NCBI RefSeq assembly: GCF_013359685.1
Contig: NZ_JABFMV010000006.1
Location: 124,001-188,000 of the forward strand
Length of the DNA stretch: 64,000 nucleotides
Direction of reading: 5' to 3'
Source: Leifsonia sp. C5G2
Lineage (GTDB): Bacteria > Actinomycetota > Actinomycetes > Actinomycetales > Microbacteriaceae
The notes under the pieces were generated by a model, which searched no databases, had not been told where the DNA came from, and was given only the letters and a program-made list of their open reading frames with translations. Both the position numbers and the translations under genes were made by a program. Of the stretch, positions 51,727 to 59,946 are shown one piece after another; within the stretch, counting starts at the first letter, position 1; every line of letters begins with the position of its first letter.

Positions 51727-52803
51727 TCATCGGAAGATCAGGAACAGCACGTAGGTCGCCGCCGCCGACGGCAGGATCGAGTCGAGCCGGTCGAGGAATC
51801 CGCCGTGGCCCGGCAGCCACGAGCTCATGTCCTTGATGCCGAGATCGCGCTTGATCAGCGACTCCGCCAGGTCTCCCGCGGTGGCCGTCAGCAGCAGCAC
51901 GACGCCGAAGACGACACCGAACCACCACGGCTCGCCGAGCATGAACACCGACAGCACGACACCAGCGATGACGGCCGCGGCGGCGGCCCCGGCGAACCCC
52001 TCCCACGTCTTCTTGGGGCTGATCGTCGGCGCCATCGGGTGCTTGCCCCACGACAGCCCGCTCACGTACGCGCCGGTGTCGACCGACACGACCGTGATGA
52101 GGAACGCCAGCACCCACCACTCCCCCTGCGGCTCGGCGAGCAGCAGGATGACGAAGCTGGCCAGCAGGCTGACGTACAGCTGCAGGAACACCGACCACAG
52201 CAGGTCGCGGCCCAGCGCCCTGCCGCCGTGACGCCGGGCGGCGGCGATGGCCTCCTCCACTAGCCGCCAGACGACGACCAGCAGGATGCCGCCCGCGAGC
52301 GCCACCAGCTGGCCGCCCGCATGGAGGAAGAAGGTCACCGGCACGATCGCGACCGCCGCGATCACCGTGGGGATGCGCGGCACACGACGCCCCGCACCGC
52401 GGAACGCCTGGGCCAGCTCGAAGCTGGCGAACCCGGCCATCGCCATCCCGAAGACCAGGAAGAGCTCTTTGATGAAGATCAGGCTGACCACGACCACCGC
52501 GCCGACGACGAGGCCGATCACGGTGGCCAGGATGAGGTTGCGGCCCGTCCGCTCCGCGATCCGCTCGTTCGTCGCGTCCAGCTGCGCCTTGCGCGCCTGG
52601 ACCTGGCGTTCGAAGTCGGCGCGCGTCGCCTGCACCTGGGCGCGGAACTCCTCCCGCGACCGGGCCTTCGCCCTGCGCGCCGAGCCGGTCTGCGGGAGCG
52701 GCGCCGACGCGGGCGCAGAGGCAGCCGCCGACGCGGCCGGCACGGCCGTGTTCGCCCCCGGCGGTTCCTGCGCCGGGTCCCCCGGGCTGCTGTCGTCCGT
52801 CAT
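51727..52803 (-). CDS. cdsA: phosphatidate cytidylyltransferase
   Basis: A 358-residue membrane enzyme that makes CDP-diacylglycerol from phosphatidic acid and CTP, the branch point for phosphatidylinositol, phosphatidylglycerol and cardiolipin. The C-terminal signature S-x-x-K-R-D-x-x-x-K-D is complete in LIKRDLGIKDMSSWLPGHGG followed by FLDRLDS. About eight TM helices span 90-345. The N-terminal ~85 residues are unusually long and charged (QARKAQLDATNERIAER), probably disordered or coiled. It starts 3 bases after frr stops. Confidence 0.95.
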   Translation of the reverse strand: MTDDSSPGDPAQEPPGANTAVPAASAAASAPASAPLPQTGSARRAKARSREEFRAQVQATRADFERQVQARKAQLDATNERIAERTGRNLILATVIGLVVGAVVVVSLIFIKELFLVFGMAMAGFASFELAQAFRGAGRRVPRIPTVIAAVAIVPVTFFLHAGGQLVALAGGILLVVVWRLVEEAIAAARRHGGRALGRDLLWSVFLQLYVSLLASFVILLLAEPQGEWWVLAFLITVVSVDTGAYVSGLSWGKHPMAPTISPKKTWEGFAGAAAAAVIAGVVLSVFMLGEPWWFGVVFGVVLLLTATAGDLAESLIKRDLGIKDMSSWLPGHGGFLDRLDSILPSAAATYVLFLIFR

Positions 52804-52806
52804 CGG

Positions 52807-53361
52807 CTAGACCTCGAGCAGTTCGGCTTCCTTGCGCTTCAGCGCCTCGTCGACGGCGTCGACGTGCGTGCGCGTGATGGCCTCGAGCTCCTTCTCGGCG
52901 CGGGCCAGCTCGTCGTCGCCGACCTCGCCCTTCAGCGCGTCGAGCTCGTCCTTCGACCGGCGGCGGATGTTGCGGAGCGCGACCTTGGCGTCCTCGCCCT
53001 TGCCGCGCACGATCTTGACGAACTCCTTGCGGCGGTCCTCGGTGAGCTCGGGCAGCGTGACGCGCACGATCTCGCCGTCGTTGCCGACGTTGGCCGAAAG
53101 GTTCGGCATCGCGACGATGGCCTTCTCGATCTCCTTCAGAGCCGACTTGTCGTACGGCGTGACCAGAAGGACGCGCGCCTCCGGGTTCTGGAGGCCGGCC
53201 AGCTGCGCGAGCGGCGTGGGCGAGCCGTAGTAGTCGACGAGCACCTTCTGGAACAGAGCCGGGTTCGCCCGGCCCGCGCTCACCGTACCGAAGTCGTCCC
53301 TCGCCGCGTCCACGGTCTTGCTCATGCGCTGGCGTGCATCGGAAATCACATCCGCGATCAC
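52807..53361 (-). CDS. frr: ribosome recycling factor
   Basis: A 184-residue two-domain protein that, with EF-G, splits post-termination ribosomes. Typical features: [30 protein letters not shown] at the start, [31 protein letters not shown] in domain II and [19 protein letters not shown] at the end of domain I. GTG start (VIADV) preceded by AAGGAG. Part of the rpsB-tsf-pyrH-frr-cdsA block. A TAGACTAGT sequence about 40 bases upstream could be a promoter. Confidence 0.97.
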   Translation of the reverse strand: MIADVISDARQRMSKTVDAARDDFGTVSAGRANPALFQKVLVDYYGSPTPLAQLAGLQNPEARVLLVTPYDKSALKEIEKAIVAMPNLSANVGNDGEIVRVTLPELTEDRRKEFVKIVRGKGEDAKVALRNIRRRSKDELDALKGEVGDDELARAEKELEAITRTHVDAVDEALKRKEAELLEV

Positions 53362-53418
53362 GGTCTCTCCTTCAGATCGGTGGGTCGGTGACTAGTCTAT
53401 TGCGCGGCTGGTCGACCC

Positions 53419-54132
53419 TCAGCCGAGGAGCGTGCCGATCTCGGCCCCGAGGAGGGCGGCGGTGACGTTCCCGGCGGGCTCGATGCCGAAGATGCGCATC
53501 GGCATCCCGTTGTCCATGCAGAGGCTGAGCGCGGTCGAGTCGACGGCCTTCAGGTTCTGCTGCAGCGCCTCCTGGTGGCTGATCTGGTCGATCTTGCGGG
53601 CGTCGGGATTCGTGCGCGGGTCGTCGTCGTACATGCCGTCGACGCCGTTCTTGGCGACCAGGACGACGTCCGCGCTGATCTCGAGCGCGCGCTGCGCGGC
53701 GACCGTGTCGGTGGAGAAGTACGGAAGACCGGCGCCGGCGCCGAAGATGACCACGCGGCCCTTCTCGAGGTGGCGCTCCGCCCGCCGCGGGATGTAGGGC
53801 TCGGCGACCTGGGTCATCGAGATGGCGGACTGGACGCGGGTCTCGGCACCCGCCTGCTCCAGGAAGTCCTGGAGCGCGAGCGAGTTCATTACCGTGCCGA
53901 GCATGCCCATGTAGTCGGCCCGCCCGCGGTCCATGCCGCGCTGGGACAGCTCCGCGCCGCGGAAGAAGTTGCCGCCGCCGACCACGATCGCGATCTCGAC
54001 GTCCTGCGCCGCCTGCGCGATCTCGCGGGCGATGCTGCTGACGATGTCCGGGTTGACCCCGAGCTGGCCGCCGCCGAAGGCCTCGCCGGAGAGTTTCAGA
54101 AGGACCCTGCGTCGTTTCGTCCCTGCGGTCAT
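53419..54132 (-). CDS. pyrH: UMP kinase
   Basis: A 237-residue hexameric amino-acid-kinase-fold enzyme that phosphorylates UMP to UDP. Motifs: [11 protein letters not shown] (phosphate loop), [29 protein letters not shown] and [17 protein letters not shown], with [19 protein letters not shown] near the ATP site. The ATG at 54132 is used rather than the upstream ATG at 54171, since the kinase fold begins soon after. The gene is separated from tsf by a strong terminator, so it has its own promoter. GTP activation is typical. Confidence 0.97.
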   Translation of the reverse strand: MTAGTKRRRVLLKLSGEAFGGGQLGVNPDIVSSIAREIAQAAQDVEIAIVVGGGNFFRGAELSQRGMDRGRADYMGMLGTVMNSLALQDFLEQAGAETRVQSAISMTQVAEPYIPRRAERHLEKGRVVIFGAGAGLPYFSTDTVAAQRALEISADVVLVAKNGVDGMYDDDPRTNPDARKIDQISHQEALQQNLKAVDSTALSLCMDNGMPMRIFGIEPAGNVTAALLGAEIGTLLG

Positions 54133-54215
54133 GCGAATCGTGCGTCCTTCCGTGCGGTGTCGTGGCTCCACGCTACTGGGTGGGTCTGCGCGGGCGTCAT
54201 GTCCCGCGCACAGAA

Positions 54216-54251
54216 AAGGAGTCCGGATCGTCTGAACGATCCGGACTCCTT
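54216..54251 (-). terminator. rho-independent terminator after tsf
   Basis: Perfect 16-base stem (arms 54216-54231 and 54236-54251, AAGGAGTCCGGATCGT and complement) with a four-base loop. On the minus strand it is followed by TTTTCTG. It lies 10 bases beyond the tsf stop. Confidence 0.9.
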
Positions 54252-54260
54252 CATGGTCTG

Positions 54261-55091
54261 CTACGCGCCGACCTTGAACCGGGCGAAGCCGGAGACGGTG
54301 AGACCCGAATCCTTGAGCACCTGGCTGATGGTCAGCTTGTTGTCGCGGGCGTACTCCTGCTCCAGCAGGGCGACCTGCTTGAAGAAGGCGCCGAGGCGGC
54401 CCTCGATGATCTTCGGGAGCGCGGCCTCCGGCTTGCCCTCGTTGCGCGAGATCTCCTCGACGATGCGACGCTCGTTCTCGACCTCGTCGGCCGGGACGTC
54501 CTCGCGCGTGAGGTAGGTCGGGTTCGCGAACGAGATGTGCTGCGCGATGCTGCGGGCGGTCTCCGCGTCGTCGCCGGCGTAGCCGAGCACGACACCGACC
54601 TGCGGGGGCAGGTCCTTGGAGGTCTTGTGCAGGTAGACCGCGAACTTCTCGCCGTTCACGACGGCGATGCGGCGGAGCTCCACCTTCTCGCCGAGGATGG
54701 CGGCCTCGTCACCGATGAGCTCGGCGACGGTCTGGCTGCCGGCGGGGGCCGCGAGGGCCTCCTCCACGGTGGTGGCGCCCGCGGCGGCGGCCGCGTCGAG
54801 CACCTTGTCGGCCAGGGCGATGAACTTGTCGCCCTTCGCGACGAAGTCGGTCTCGCAGGCGAGCTCGATCATCGTGGCGGTGCCGTTGTCGTTGTCCTTG
54901 GCGGCGACGAGGCCCTCGCTCGTGGAGCGGTCGGCGCGCTTCGCGTTGCCCTTCGCACCCTTCAGGCGCAGGATCTCGGTGGCCTTCTCGATGTCGCCAT
55001 CGGCCTCCTCGAGCGCCTTCTTGGTGTCGACCATGCCGGTGCCGAGCTGCTCACGGAGAGCCTTGATGTCGGCGATGCTGATGTTTGCCAT
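54261..55091 (-). CDS. tsf: elongation factor Ts
   Basis: A 276-residue exchange factor that reloads EF-Tu with GTP. N-terminal UBA-like domain with [20 protein letters not shown] and [13 protein letters not shown]. The core contains the nucleotide-exchange motif [10 protein letters not shown] near residue 80 and [10 protein letters not shown]. The leader GAAGGTTCC precedes the ATG by about 8 bases. It is followed by a terminator, so rpsB and tsf form the first unit of the block. Confidence 0.97.
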   Translation of the reverse strand: MANISIADIKALREQLGTGMVDTKKALEEADGDIEKATEILRLKGAKGNAKRADRSTSEGLVAAKDNDNGTATMIELACETDFVAKGDKFIALADKVLDAAAAAGATTVEEALAAPAGSQTVAELIGDEAAILGEKVELRRIAVVNGEKFAVYLHKTSKDLPPQVGVVLGYAGDDAETARSIAQHISFANPTYLTREDVPADEVENERRIVEEISRNEGKPEAALPKIIEGRLGAFFKQVALLEQEYARDNKLTISQVLKDSGLTVSGFARFKVGA

Positions 55092-55138
55092 GTTCTGACT
55101 GGAACCTTCTTCTTCTCGAAGACTTCTGGTGGGGAGGG

Positions 55139-56062
55139 TTACTTGGACTCGGCGTCCGCGGCCGCCTCGGCGTCCGCCTCACCCTCGGCGATGATCTCGG
55201 CGGAGTCGGCCTTGGCCTCGGCCAGGTCGGCGTCGGCGGCCTTCTCGGTCTCGGCGCTCTCCTGGAGCTCGGTGCTCTCCTCGGTGGCAGCGGCCTCACC
55301 GGTCGACTGCTGGAGGAGCTCCTGCTCCCACTCGGCGAGCGGCTCGGCCGGCTCGGAGCCCTCCTCGGGCTTCTGGTGACGCTGGATGAGGCCCTCGGCC
55401 GCCGCGTCGGCGACGATGCGGGTCAGCAGCGTGACGGAGCGGATGGCGTCGTCGTTGCCCGGGATCGGGTACTGGACCTCGTCCGGGTCGCAGTTCGTGT
55501 CGAGGATGCCGATGACCGGGATGCCCAGCTTCTTGGCCTCGTCGATCGCGAGGTGCTCCTTCTTGGTGTCGACCACCCACAGCGCGCTCGGGGTCTTCGA
55601 CAGGTTGCGGATGCCGCCGAGCGACTTGTGCAGCTTGTCGAGCTCGCGCTTCTTGATCAGCAGCTCCTTCTTGGTGAAGCCGCTGGTGGTGCCCTCGAAG
55701 TCGAGCTCCTCGAGCTCCTTCATGCGGGCGAGGCGCTTGGACACGGTCTGGAAGTTGGTCAGCAGACCGCCCAGCCAGCGCTGGTTGACGTAGGGCTGGC
55801 CGACGCGGGTCGCCTGCTCGGCGATCGCCTGCTGCGCCTGCTTCTTGGTGCCGACGAAGAGGATAGTGCCGCCGTGGGCGACCGTCTCGCGCACGAAGTC
55901 GTACGTCTTGTCGATGTACGCGAGCGACTGCTGCAGGTCGATGATGTAGCTGCCCGAGCGCTCGGTGAGGATGAAGCGCTTCATCTTCGGGTTCCAGCGG
56001 CGGGTCTGGTGCCCGAAGTGGACGCCGCTGTCGAGCAGCTGGCGCATGGTGACGACGGCCAT
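55139..56062 (-). CDS. rpsB: 30S ribosomal protein S2 with acidic tail
   Basis: A 307-residue S2. The conserved core ([65 protein letters not shown]) ends near residue 235. A C-terminal extension of about 60 residues is almost only Glu, Ala, Asp and Ser ([20 protein letters not shown]), longer than in typical S2. ATG start with GGAG-type leader (AAAAGGAGAACGGCA). A 230-base leader precedes it. It encodes a primary 30S protein needed for S1-independent initiation in Actinobacteria. Confidence 0.97.
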   Translation of the reverse strand: MAVVTMRQLLDSGVHFGHQTRRWNPKMKRFILTERSGSYIIDLQQSLAYIDKTYDFVRETVAHGGTILFVGTKKQAQQAIAEQATRVGQPYVNQRWLGGLLTNFQTVSKRLARMKELEELDFEGTTSGFTKKELLIKKRELDKLHKSLGGIRNLSKTPSALWVVDTKKEHLAIDEAKKLGIPVIGILDTNCDPDEVQYPIPGNDDAIRSVTLLTRIVADAAAEGLIQRHQKPEEGSEPAEPLAEWEQELLQQSTGEAAATEESTELQESAETEKAADADLAEAKADSAEIIAEGEADAEAAADAESK

Positions 56063-56292
56063 TGCCGTTCTCCTTTTGGTTGCGGTTGTCTCTGCGGCGG
56101 CCGGCGGCCGCCACACCTGGTGCCCCGCGCGCATCCGCTCCCCCTTCGACCGCACGGCGCGGGGCCGTGCTGTTCGGAGAGGAGACCGGTGGATGCGCGT
56201 GCCGCCCGGGCGGGTGAACCGCTGAGGGCGTTTGGGCACGCGTAGTCACTCCGACGAGCGGAGTGCTTGCAACATCCTAGCAGGAAAGGGCG
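56063..56292 (-). promoter_or_regulatory. rpsB leader with promoter and alternative hairpins
   Basis: A 230-base non-coding leader. TAGGAT on the minus strand (56274-56279) is a likely -10. The segments 56122-56130 (GCCCCGCGC) and 56128-56136 (CGCGCATCC) overlap and can pair with 56157-56165 and 56191-56199 respectively, so the two stems exclude each other. A 7-base hairpin at 56247-56265 (CACTCCG...CGGAGTG) may be the sugar-porter terminator. Confidence 0.45.
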
Positions 56293-57798
56293 TCAGGCGG
56301 ACTCGCCGCCGGAGCGCACCTGCGGCCCGCGCGAACGGCCGCCCGCGTTCTTGAACAGCGTCTCCGCCTGCTCCAGCGCCATCCCGTTCGTCTCCGGGAT
56401 CTTGAAGAAGACGAAGAAGAACGACAGCGCCGCGAAGACGGCGTACATGCCGTAGGTGAACGGGAGCGAGAAGTCCGCCATCGGCGGGAACGAGATCGTC
56501 ACCAGGAAGTTCGCGATCCACTGCGCCGCGGCGGCCACGCCGAGCGCCTTCCCGCGGATCCGGCTCGGGAAGATCTCGCCGAGCAGCACCCACACCAGCG
56601 GCCCCCACGACGCGCCGAAGCAGACGACGAAGATGTTGGCGGCGACCAGCGCGATCGGGCCCCAGGGCTCCGGAAGGGTGACCGCACCGTTCTCCTTGAC
56701 CGCGAACGCGAACGACAGCGCCATCACGCCGAGCGACAGCGCCATCCCGACGGAGCCGGTGAGGAGGATCGGGCGGCGTCCGACGCGGTCGACGAGGAGG
56801 ATCGCGACGATGGTGACGACGACGTTGGTGACCGAGGTGATGACGGTGATGAGGAGGGAGTTCTGCTCGGTGAACCCGACGGCGCGCCACAGGGTCGTCG
56901 AGTAGTAGAAGATCACGTTGATGCCGACGAACTGCTGGAAGACGGACAGGATGATGCCGATCCAGACGATGGGCTTGAGCCCGAGCCGGTTGCCGGCGAG
57001 GGTGGCCTTCGCCCCCTCCTTGTCCTCCTTGATCGCGTTCTCGATGTCGCCGATCTGCCGGTCGACATCGCTCTCGGGCACCAGGGTCGCGAAGATGCGC
57101 CGCGCCTCGTCGCGCCGGCCGCTCGCCAGGAGGTAGCGCGGCGACTCCGGCAAGGTGAGGGCGAGCACGCCGTAGACGACCGACGGGATGACGCCGACCA
57201 GGAACATCCACCGCCAGGCCTCCAGGCCGAGCCAGAGCTCCTTGGACGCCGACCCGGCGATCCCGGCGAGGAGCGCATCCGAGAGCAGCGCCACGAAGAT
57301 ACCGATGGTGATCGCCAGCTGCTGCAGCGATGCCAGCCGACCGCGCGACTGGCGCGGCGAGATCTCCGCGATGTACGCGGGCGCGACGACGGAGGCGATG
57401 CCGATGCCGAGACCGCCGATCACCCGCCAGAAGCCGAGGTCCCAAGCTGAGAACGCGAGCCCGGCGCCGATGGAGCTGGCCAGGAACAGGATCGCGCCGA
57501 CCAGCATGACCCGCAGCCGCCCCCACCGGTCGGCGAGGCGTCCGGCGATGAACGCTCCGACGGCGCAGCCGAGCAGGGCGATGGCGACGATGAAGCCGGT
57601 GACGAAGGCGTTGAGGGCGAAGTTGTGCTGGATCGAGTCGACAGCGCCGTTGATGACGGAGGAGTCGAACCCGAACAGGAAGCCGCCGACCGCCGCCGCG
57701 AGGGCGAGCCCGACGACCTTGCGTCGCATCGCCGCCGTCGGGCGGTGTGCGGTGTCGTCGTCGGTCGTGGTGCGCGCGGTGCTTCGTTGTTCTGACAT
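56293..57798 (-). CDS. MFS sugar porter (sugar:H+ symporter)
   Basis: A 501-residue transporter with 12 TM helices. Sugar-porter signs: GFLFGFDSSVINGA in TM1, the RLADRWGRLRVML motif A repeat and LVDRVGRRPILL in the second half, PESPRYLLASGRRDEARR after TM6, and QQFVGINVIFYYS and PETNGMALEQAE at the ends (PETKG-type). It probably co-transports a hexose or pentose with protons. The ATG has AAAGGG 5 bases upstream. Its position between the M23 peptidase and rpsB is unusual: those two genes are often neighbours in Actinobacteria. Confidence 0.92.
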   Translation of the reverse strand: MSEQRSTARTTTDDDTAHRPTAAMRRKVVGLALAAAVGGFLFGFDSSVINGAVDSIQHNFALNAFVTGFIVAIALLGCAVGAFIAGRLADRWGRLRVMLVGAILFLASSIGAGLAFSAWDLGFWRVIGGLGIGIASVVAPAYIAEISPRQSRGRLASLQQLAITIGIFVALLSDALLAGIAGSASKELWLGLEAWRWMFLVGVIPSVVYGVLALTLPESPRYLLASGRRDEARRIFATLVPESDVDRQIGDIENAIKEDKEGAKATLAGNRLGLKPIVWIGIILSVFQQFVGINVIFYYSTTLWRAVGFTEQNSLLITVITSVTNVVVTIVAILLVDRVGRRPILLTGSVGMALSLGVMALSFAFAVKENGAVTLPEPWGPIALVAANIFVVCFGASWGPLVWVLLGEIFPSRIRGKALGVAAAAQWIANFLVTISFPPMADFSLPFTYGMYAVFAALSFFFVFFKIPETNGMALEQAETLFKNAGGRSRGPQVRSGGESA

Positions 57799-58033
57799 GT
57801 CATCCCTTTTCGGTTGTGCTCGCCTCGCTGCCCGCGTCGGCCGGCGGCGAGGGCGAACAACACGGTACGCCGGGAAGCCGGTGGGGAGAACCGTCGGGTT
57901 TCCGCCGACGTGCTCACAGGACGGCCGCGGGTGGAGTTGTGCACAGATCCCGTCGGGAGCGGGGTGCGCGGCGGGCTGCGCCACGAGGCTGGGGACGCCG
58001 GTCGGTCCGGCAGAGGGGATGGTGGAGGTCGGG

Positions 58034-58738
58034 ATGGTGCGGGTGGAGCGGGTGGGGCGCGCGGCGCGTGCGGTGGTGGCCGTGGCCTGGATGGCGGCGG
58101 GTGCGATCCTGCCGTCGCTGGACGGAGCCGGATCAGCCGGGGTCGGAGTCGGCCCTGGAAGCGTAGTCGGATCGGCCCGGGTCGGATCGGCCGGAGTCGG
58201 CGCTGGATCGGCCGGCGTCGGATCGGCCGGAGTCGGAGTCGGCGCTGGAGGCGCGGCCGGCGCCGGGGGCAGAGCCGGCGCCGCTGAGGCGCGGCCGTAC
58301 CCGTCGGCGGCGGAGGCCCGCGCGGGGTCATGGCAGTGGCCCGTGCCGTCGCACCGCCCGGTGGCGGCGTATGCCGCTCCGCCGACCCGGTACGCGGCGG
58401 GGCACCGCGGCATAGACCTCGCTGCCGCACCGGGCCTGCCGGTCGCTGCGCCGGCGGATGCGGTCGTGCGCTTCGCCGGGGTGGTCGTGGACCGTCCCGT
58501 CGTGACCCTCGATCACGGCGGAGGCGTCCTGTCCAGCTTCGAGCCGGTCCTGGCCGGTCCGTCCGTGGGTTCCTCTGTCGGCCGGGGAGCCGTCATCGGG
58601 ACGATGGCGTCCGGTGGTCACTGCGCGGACGCGTGCCTCCACGTGGGCGTGCGGATCGACGGGGAGTACGTCTCCCCGCTCCGGTTCTTCGACCGCGTCC
58701 CGCGCGCCGTGCTCCTGCCGCTGGGGCCGACGCGGTGA
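58034..58738 (+). CDS. M23-family peptidase, rpsB-associated type
   Basis: A 234-residue exported protein. Hydrophobic N-terminus (AVVAVAWMAAGAILPSL); low-complexity Gly/Ala/Val/Ser repeats (SAGVGAGSAGVGSAGVG) at about 35-75; then the peptidase domain with GHRGIDLAAAPG (HxxxD zinc ligands). At the second site C-L-H-V-G replaces the usual HxH, so the first His is Cys. The middle YAHL His is also absent (SSFEPV). Hydrolase activity is therefore uncertain; it may bind peptidoglycan as a LytM-domain activator. The ATG at 58034 has GGAGG 5 bases upstream; ATG 58019 is possible. Confidence 0.75.
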   Translation: MVRVERVGRAARAVVAVAWMAAGAILPSLDGAGSAGVGVGPGSVVGSARVGSAGVGAGSAGVGSAGVGVGAGGAAGAGGRAGAAEARPYPSAAEARAGSWQWPVPSHRPVAAYAAPPTRYAAGHRGIDLAAAPGLPVAAPADAVVRFAGVVVDRPVVTLDHGGGVLSSFEPVLAGPSVGSSVGRGAVIGTMASGGHCADACLHVGVRIDGEYVSPLRFFDRVPRAVLLPLGPTR

Positions 58739-58753
58739 GGGTCGGCCGGTGCT

Positions 58754-59863
58754 TCAGGCGCGGGGGTGCGCGATCCGGTAGGCCTCCTTGAGCCGCTCGG
58801 AGGAGACATGCGTGTAGATCTGGGTCGTCCCGAGGCTGGCGTGCCCGAGGATCTCCTGCACGGCGCGGAGGTCGGCTCCTCCGTCGAGCAGGTGTGTGGC
58901 CGCCGTGTGTCGCAGGGCGTGCGGCCCGGACGGCCCTCCGCCGGGGAGGTCGGCGAGCAGCCCCGCGACGAGCTGGTAGACCGCCCGGCTGCCGATGCGC
59001 CCGCCCCGGGCGCCGAGGAACAGCGCCGGACCGGACGCCGCCGTCGCCAAAATGGGCCTGCCCGCCGTAATCCAGCGTCCGATGGCCCGCAGCGCGGGAA
59101 CCCCGAACGGCACCACGCGCTCCTTCGACCCCTTGCCGACCACCCGCAGGGTCAGCCGGTCCAAGTCGACGTCGTCCACGTCGAGACCGGTCAGCTCGGA
59201 CACTCGGATCCCGGCGGCGTAGAGCACCTCGATCAGGGCGACATCCCGGAGCGAGCCGGGCTCGCCGTTCTCCGCCCGCTTCGCCAGCCCGGCGATCATC
59301 GCGTCCATCTGCTCGCGCGTGATCACTCGAGGCAGCGTCTTGTCCGCTTTGGGCGCCCGCAATCGGGCGGCGGCGTCGACGATCCTCGAACCGTAGCCGT
59401 CCGCATCGACGGACGCGCCCCGGTCGGGTTCGCCCGCGGCAGACCCGCCATCGGCGGGCCCGCCCCCGGCAGACCCTCCACCGGCATCCCCTCCACTGGC
59501 AGACCCGCCCCCGGCAGACCCGCCGCCGGCGGTCTCCGCGGAGGCGGCTCCGCGAGGCCCGCTCAGTGCGTCTCCGGGTGCGGTGCCGGCCGACGCCGTG
59601 CGCGCGAGCCAGGCGCTGAACCCGCGGGCGGACGCCGATCGGCGCGCGAGCGTGGACTTGGCCAGACCGCGCTGCGATCCCTCCCAGAGCCAGTCCCGAT
59701 AGAGATCGAGGGTCAGGCCGGCGGGCGATGCGACGCCGCGCGTCCCGGCGAACTCCGCCAGCGCCGTGAGGTCTGAACGGTACGCCCGGATCGTCTGCGG
59801 CGAGTATCCGCGCTCCACGCGCAGGTGTCGCTCGTAGGCGTCGATCGAGGCGTTCAGGTTCAC
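58754..59863 (-). CDS. xerC: tyrosine recombinase (XerC-like)
   Basis: A 369-residue recombinase. The N-terminal SAM-like core-binding domain (about 1-88) is joined to the catalytic domain (about 165-369) by a Gly/Ser/Ala insert (about 110-150) that is absent from ordinary XerC/XerD (~300 residues). Catalytic residues are all present: R220 (GIRVSEL), Lys in [10 protein letters not shown]315 and R318 (PHALRH), H341 (LGHASLG) and Y350 (TTQIYTH). It resolves chromosome dimers or integrates elements at a dif-type site; XerC/D pairing is expected. GTG start; GATGCT lies 6 bases upstream. Confidence 0.88.
   Translation of the reverse strand: MNLNASIDAYERHLRVERGYSPQTIRAYRSDLTALAEFAGTRGVASPAGLTLDLYRDWLWEGSQRGLAKSTLARRSASARGFSAWLARTASAGTAPGDALSGPRGAASAETAGGGSAGGGSASGGDAGGGSAGGGPADGGSAAGEPDRGASVDADGYGSRIVDAAARLRAPKADKTLPRVITREQMDAMIAGLAKRAENGEPGSLRDVALIEVLYAAGIRVSELTGLDVDDVDLDRLTLRVVGKGSKERVVPFGVPALRAIGRWITAGRPILATAASGPALFLGARGGRIGSRAVYQLVAGLLADLPGGGPSGPHALRHTAATHLLDGGADLRAVQEILGHASLGTTQIYTHVSSERLKEAYRIAHPRA
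59438..59527. repeat. 15-base tandem repeat inside xerC
   Basis: Six units of 15 bases (for example GGCAGACCCGCCCCC), with a partial seventh, encode the five-residue steps of the Gly/Ser/Ala insert. Units differ by 1-5 bases; probably length-variable. Confidence 0.85.
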
Positions 59864-59946
59864 CCCTCAAGCATCGCGCGGCGGCGCTCGCGAGCGCCGG
59901 AGCGACGCGCGACGGGCGACGCGACGCCTCCCGGCGGTGCGGCCCA

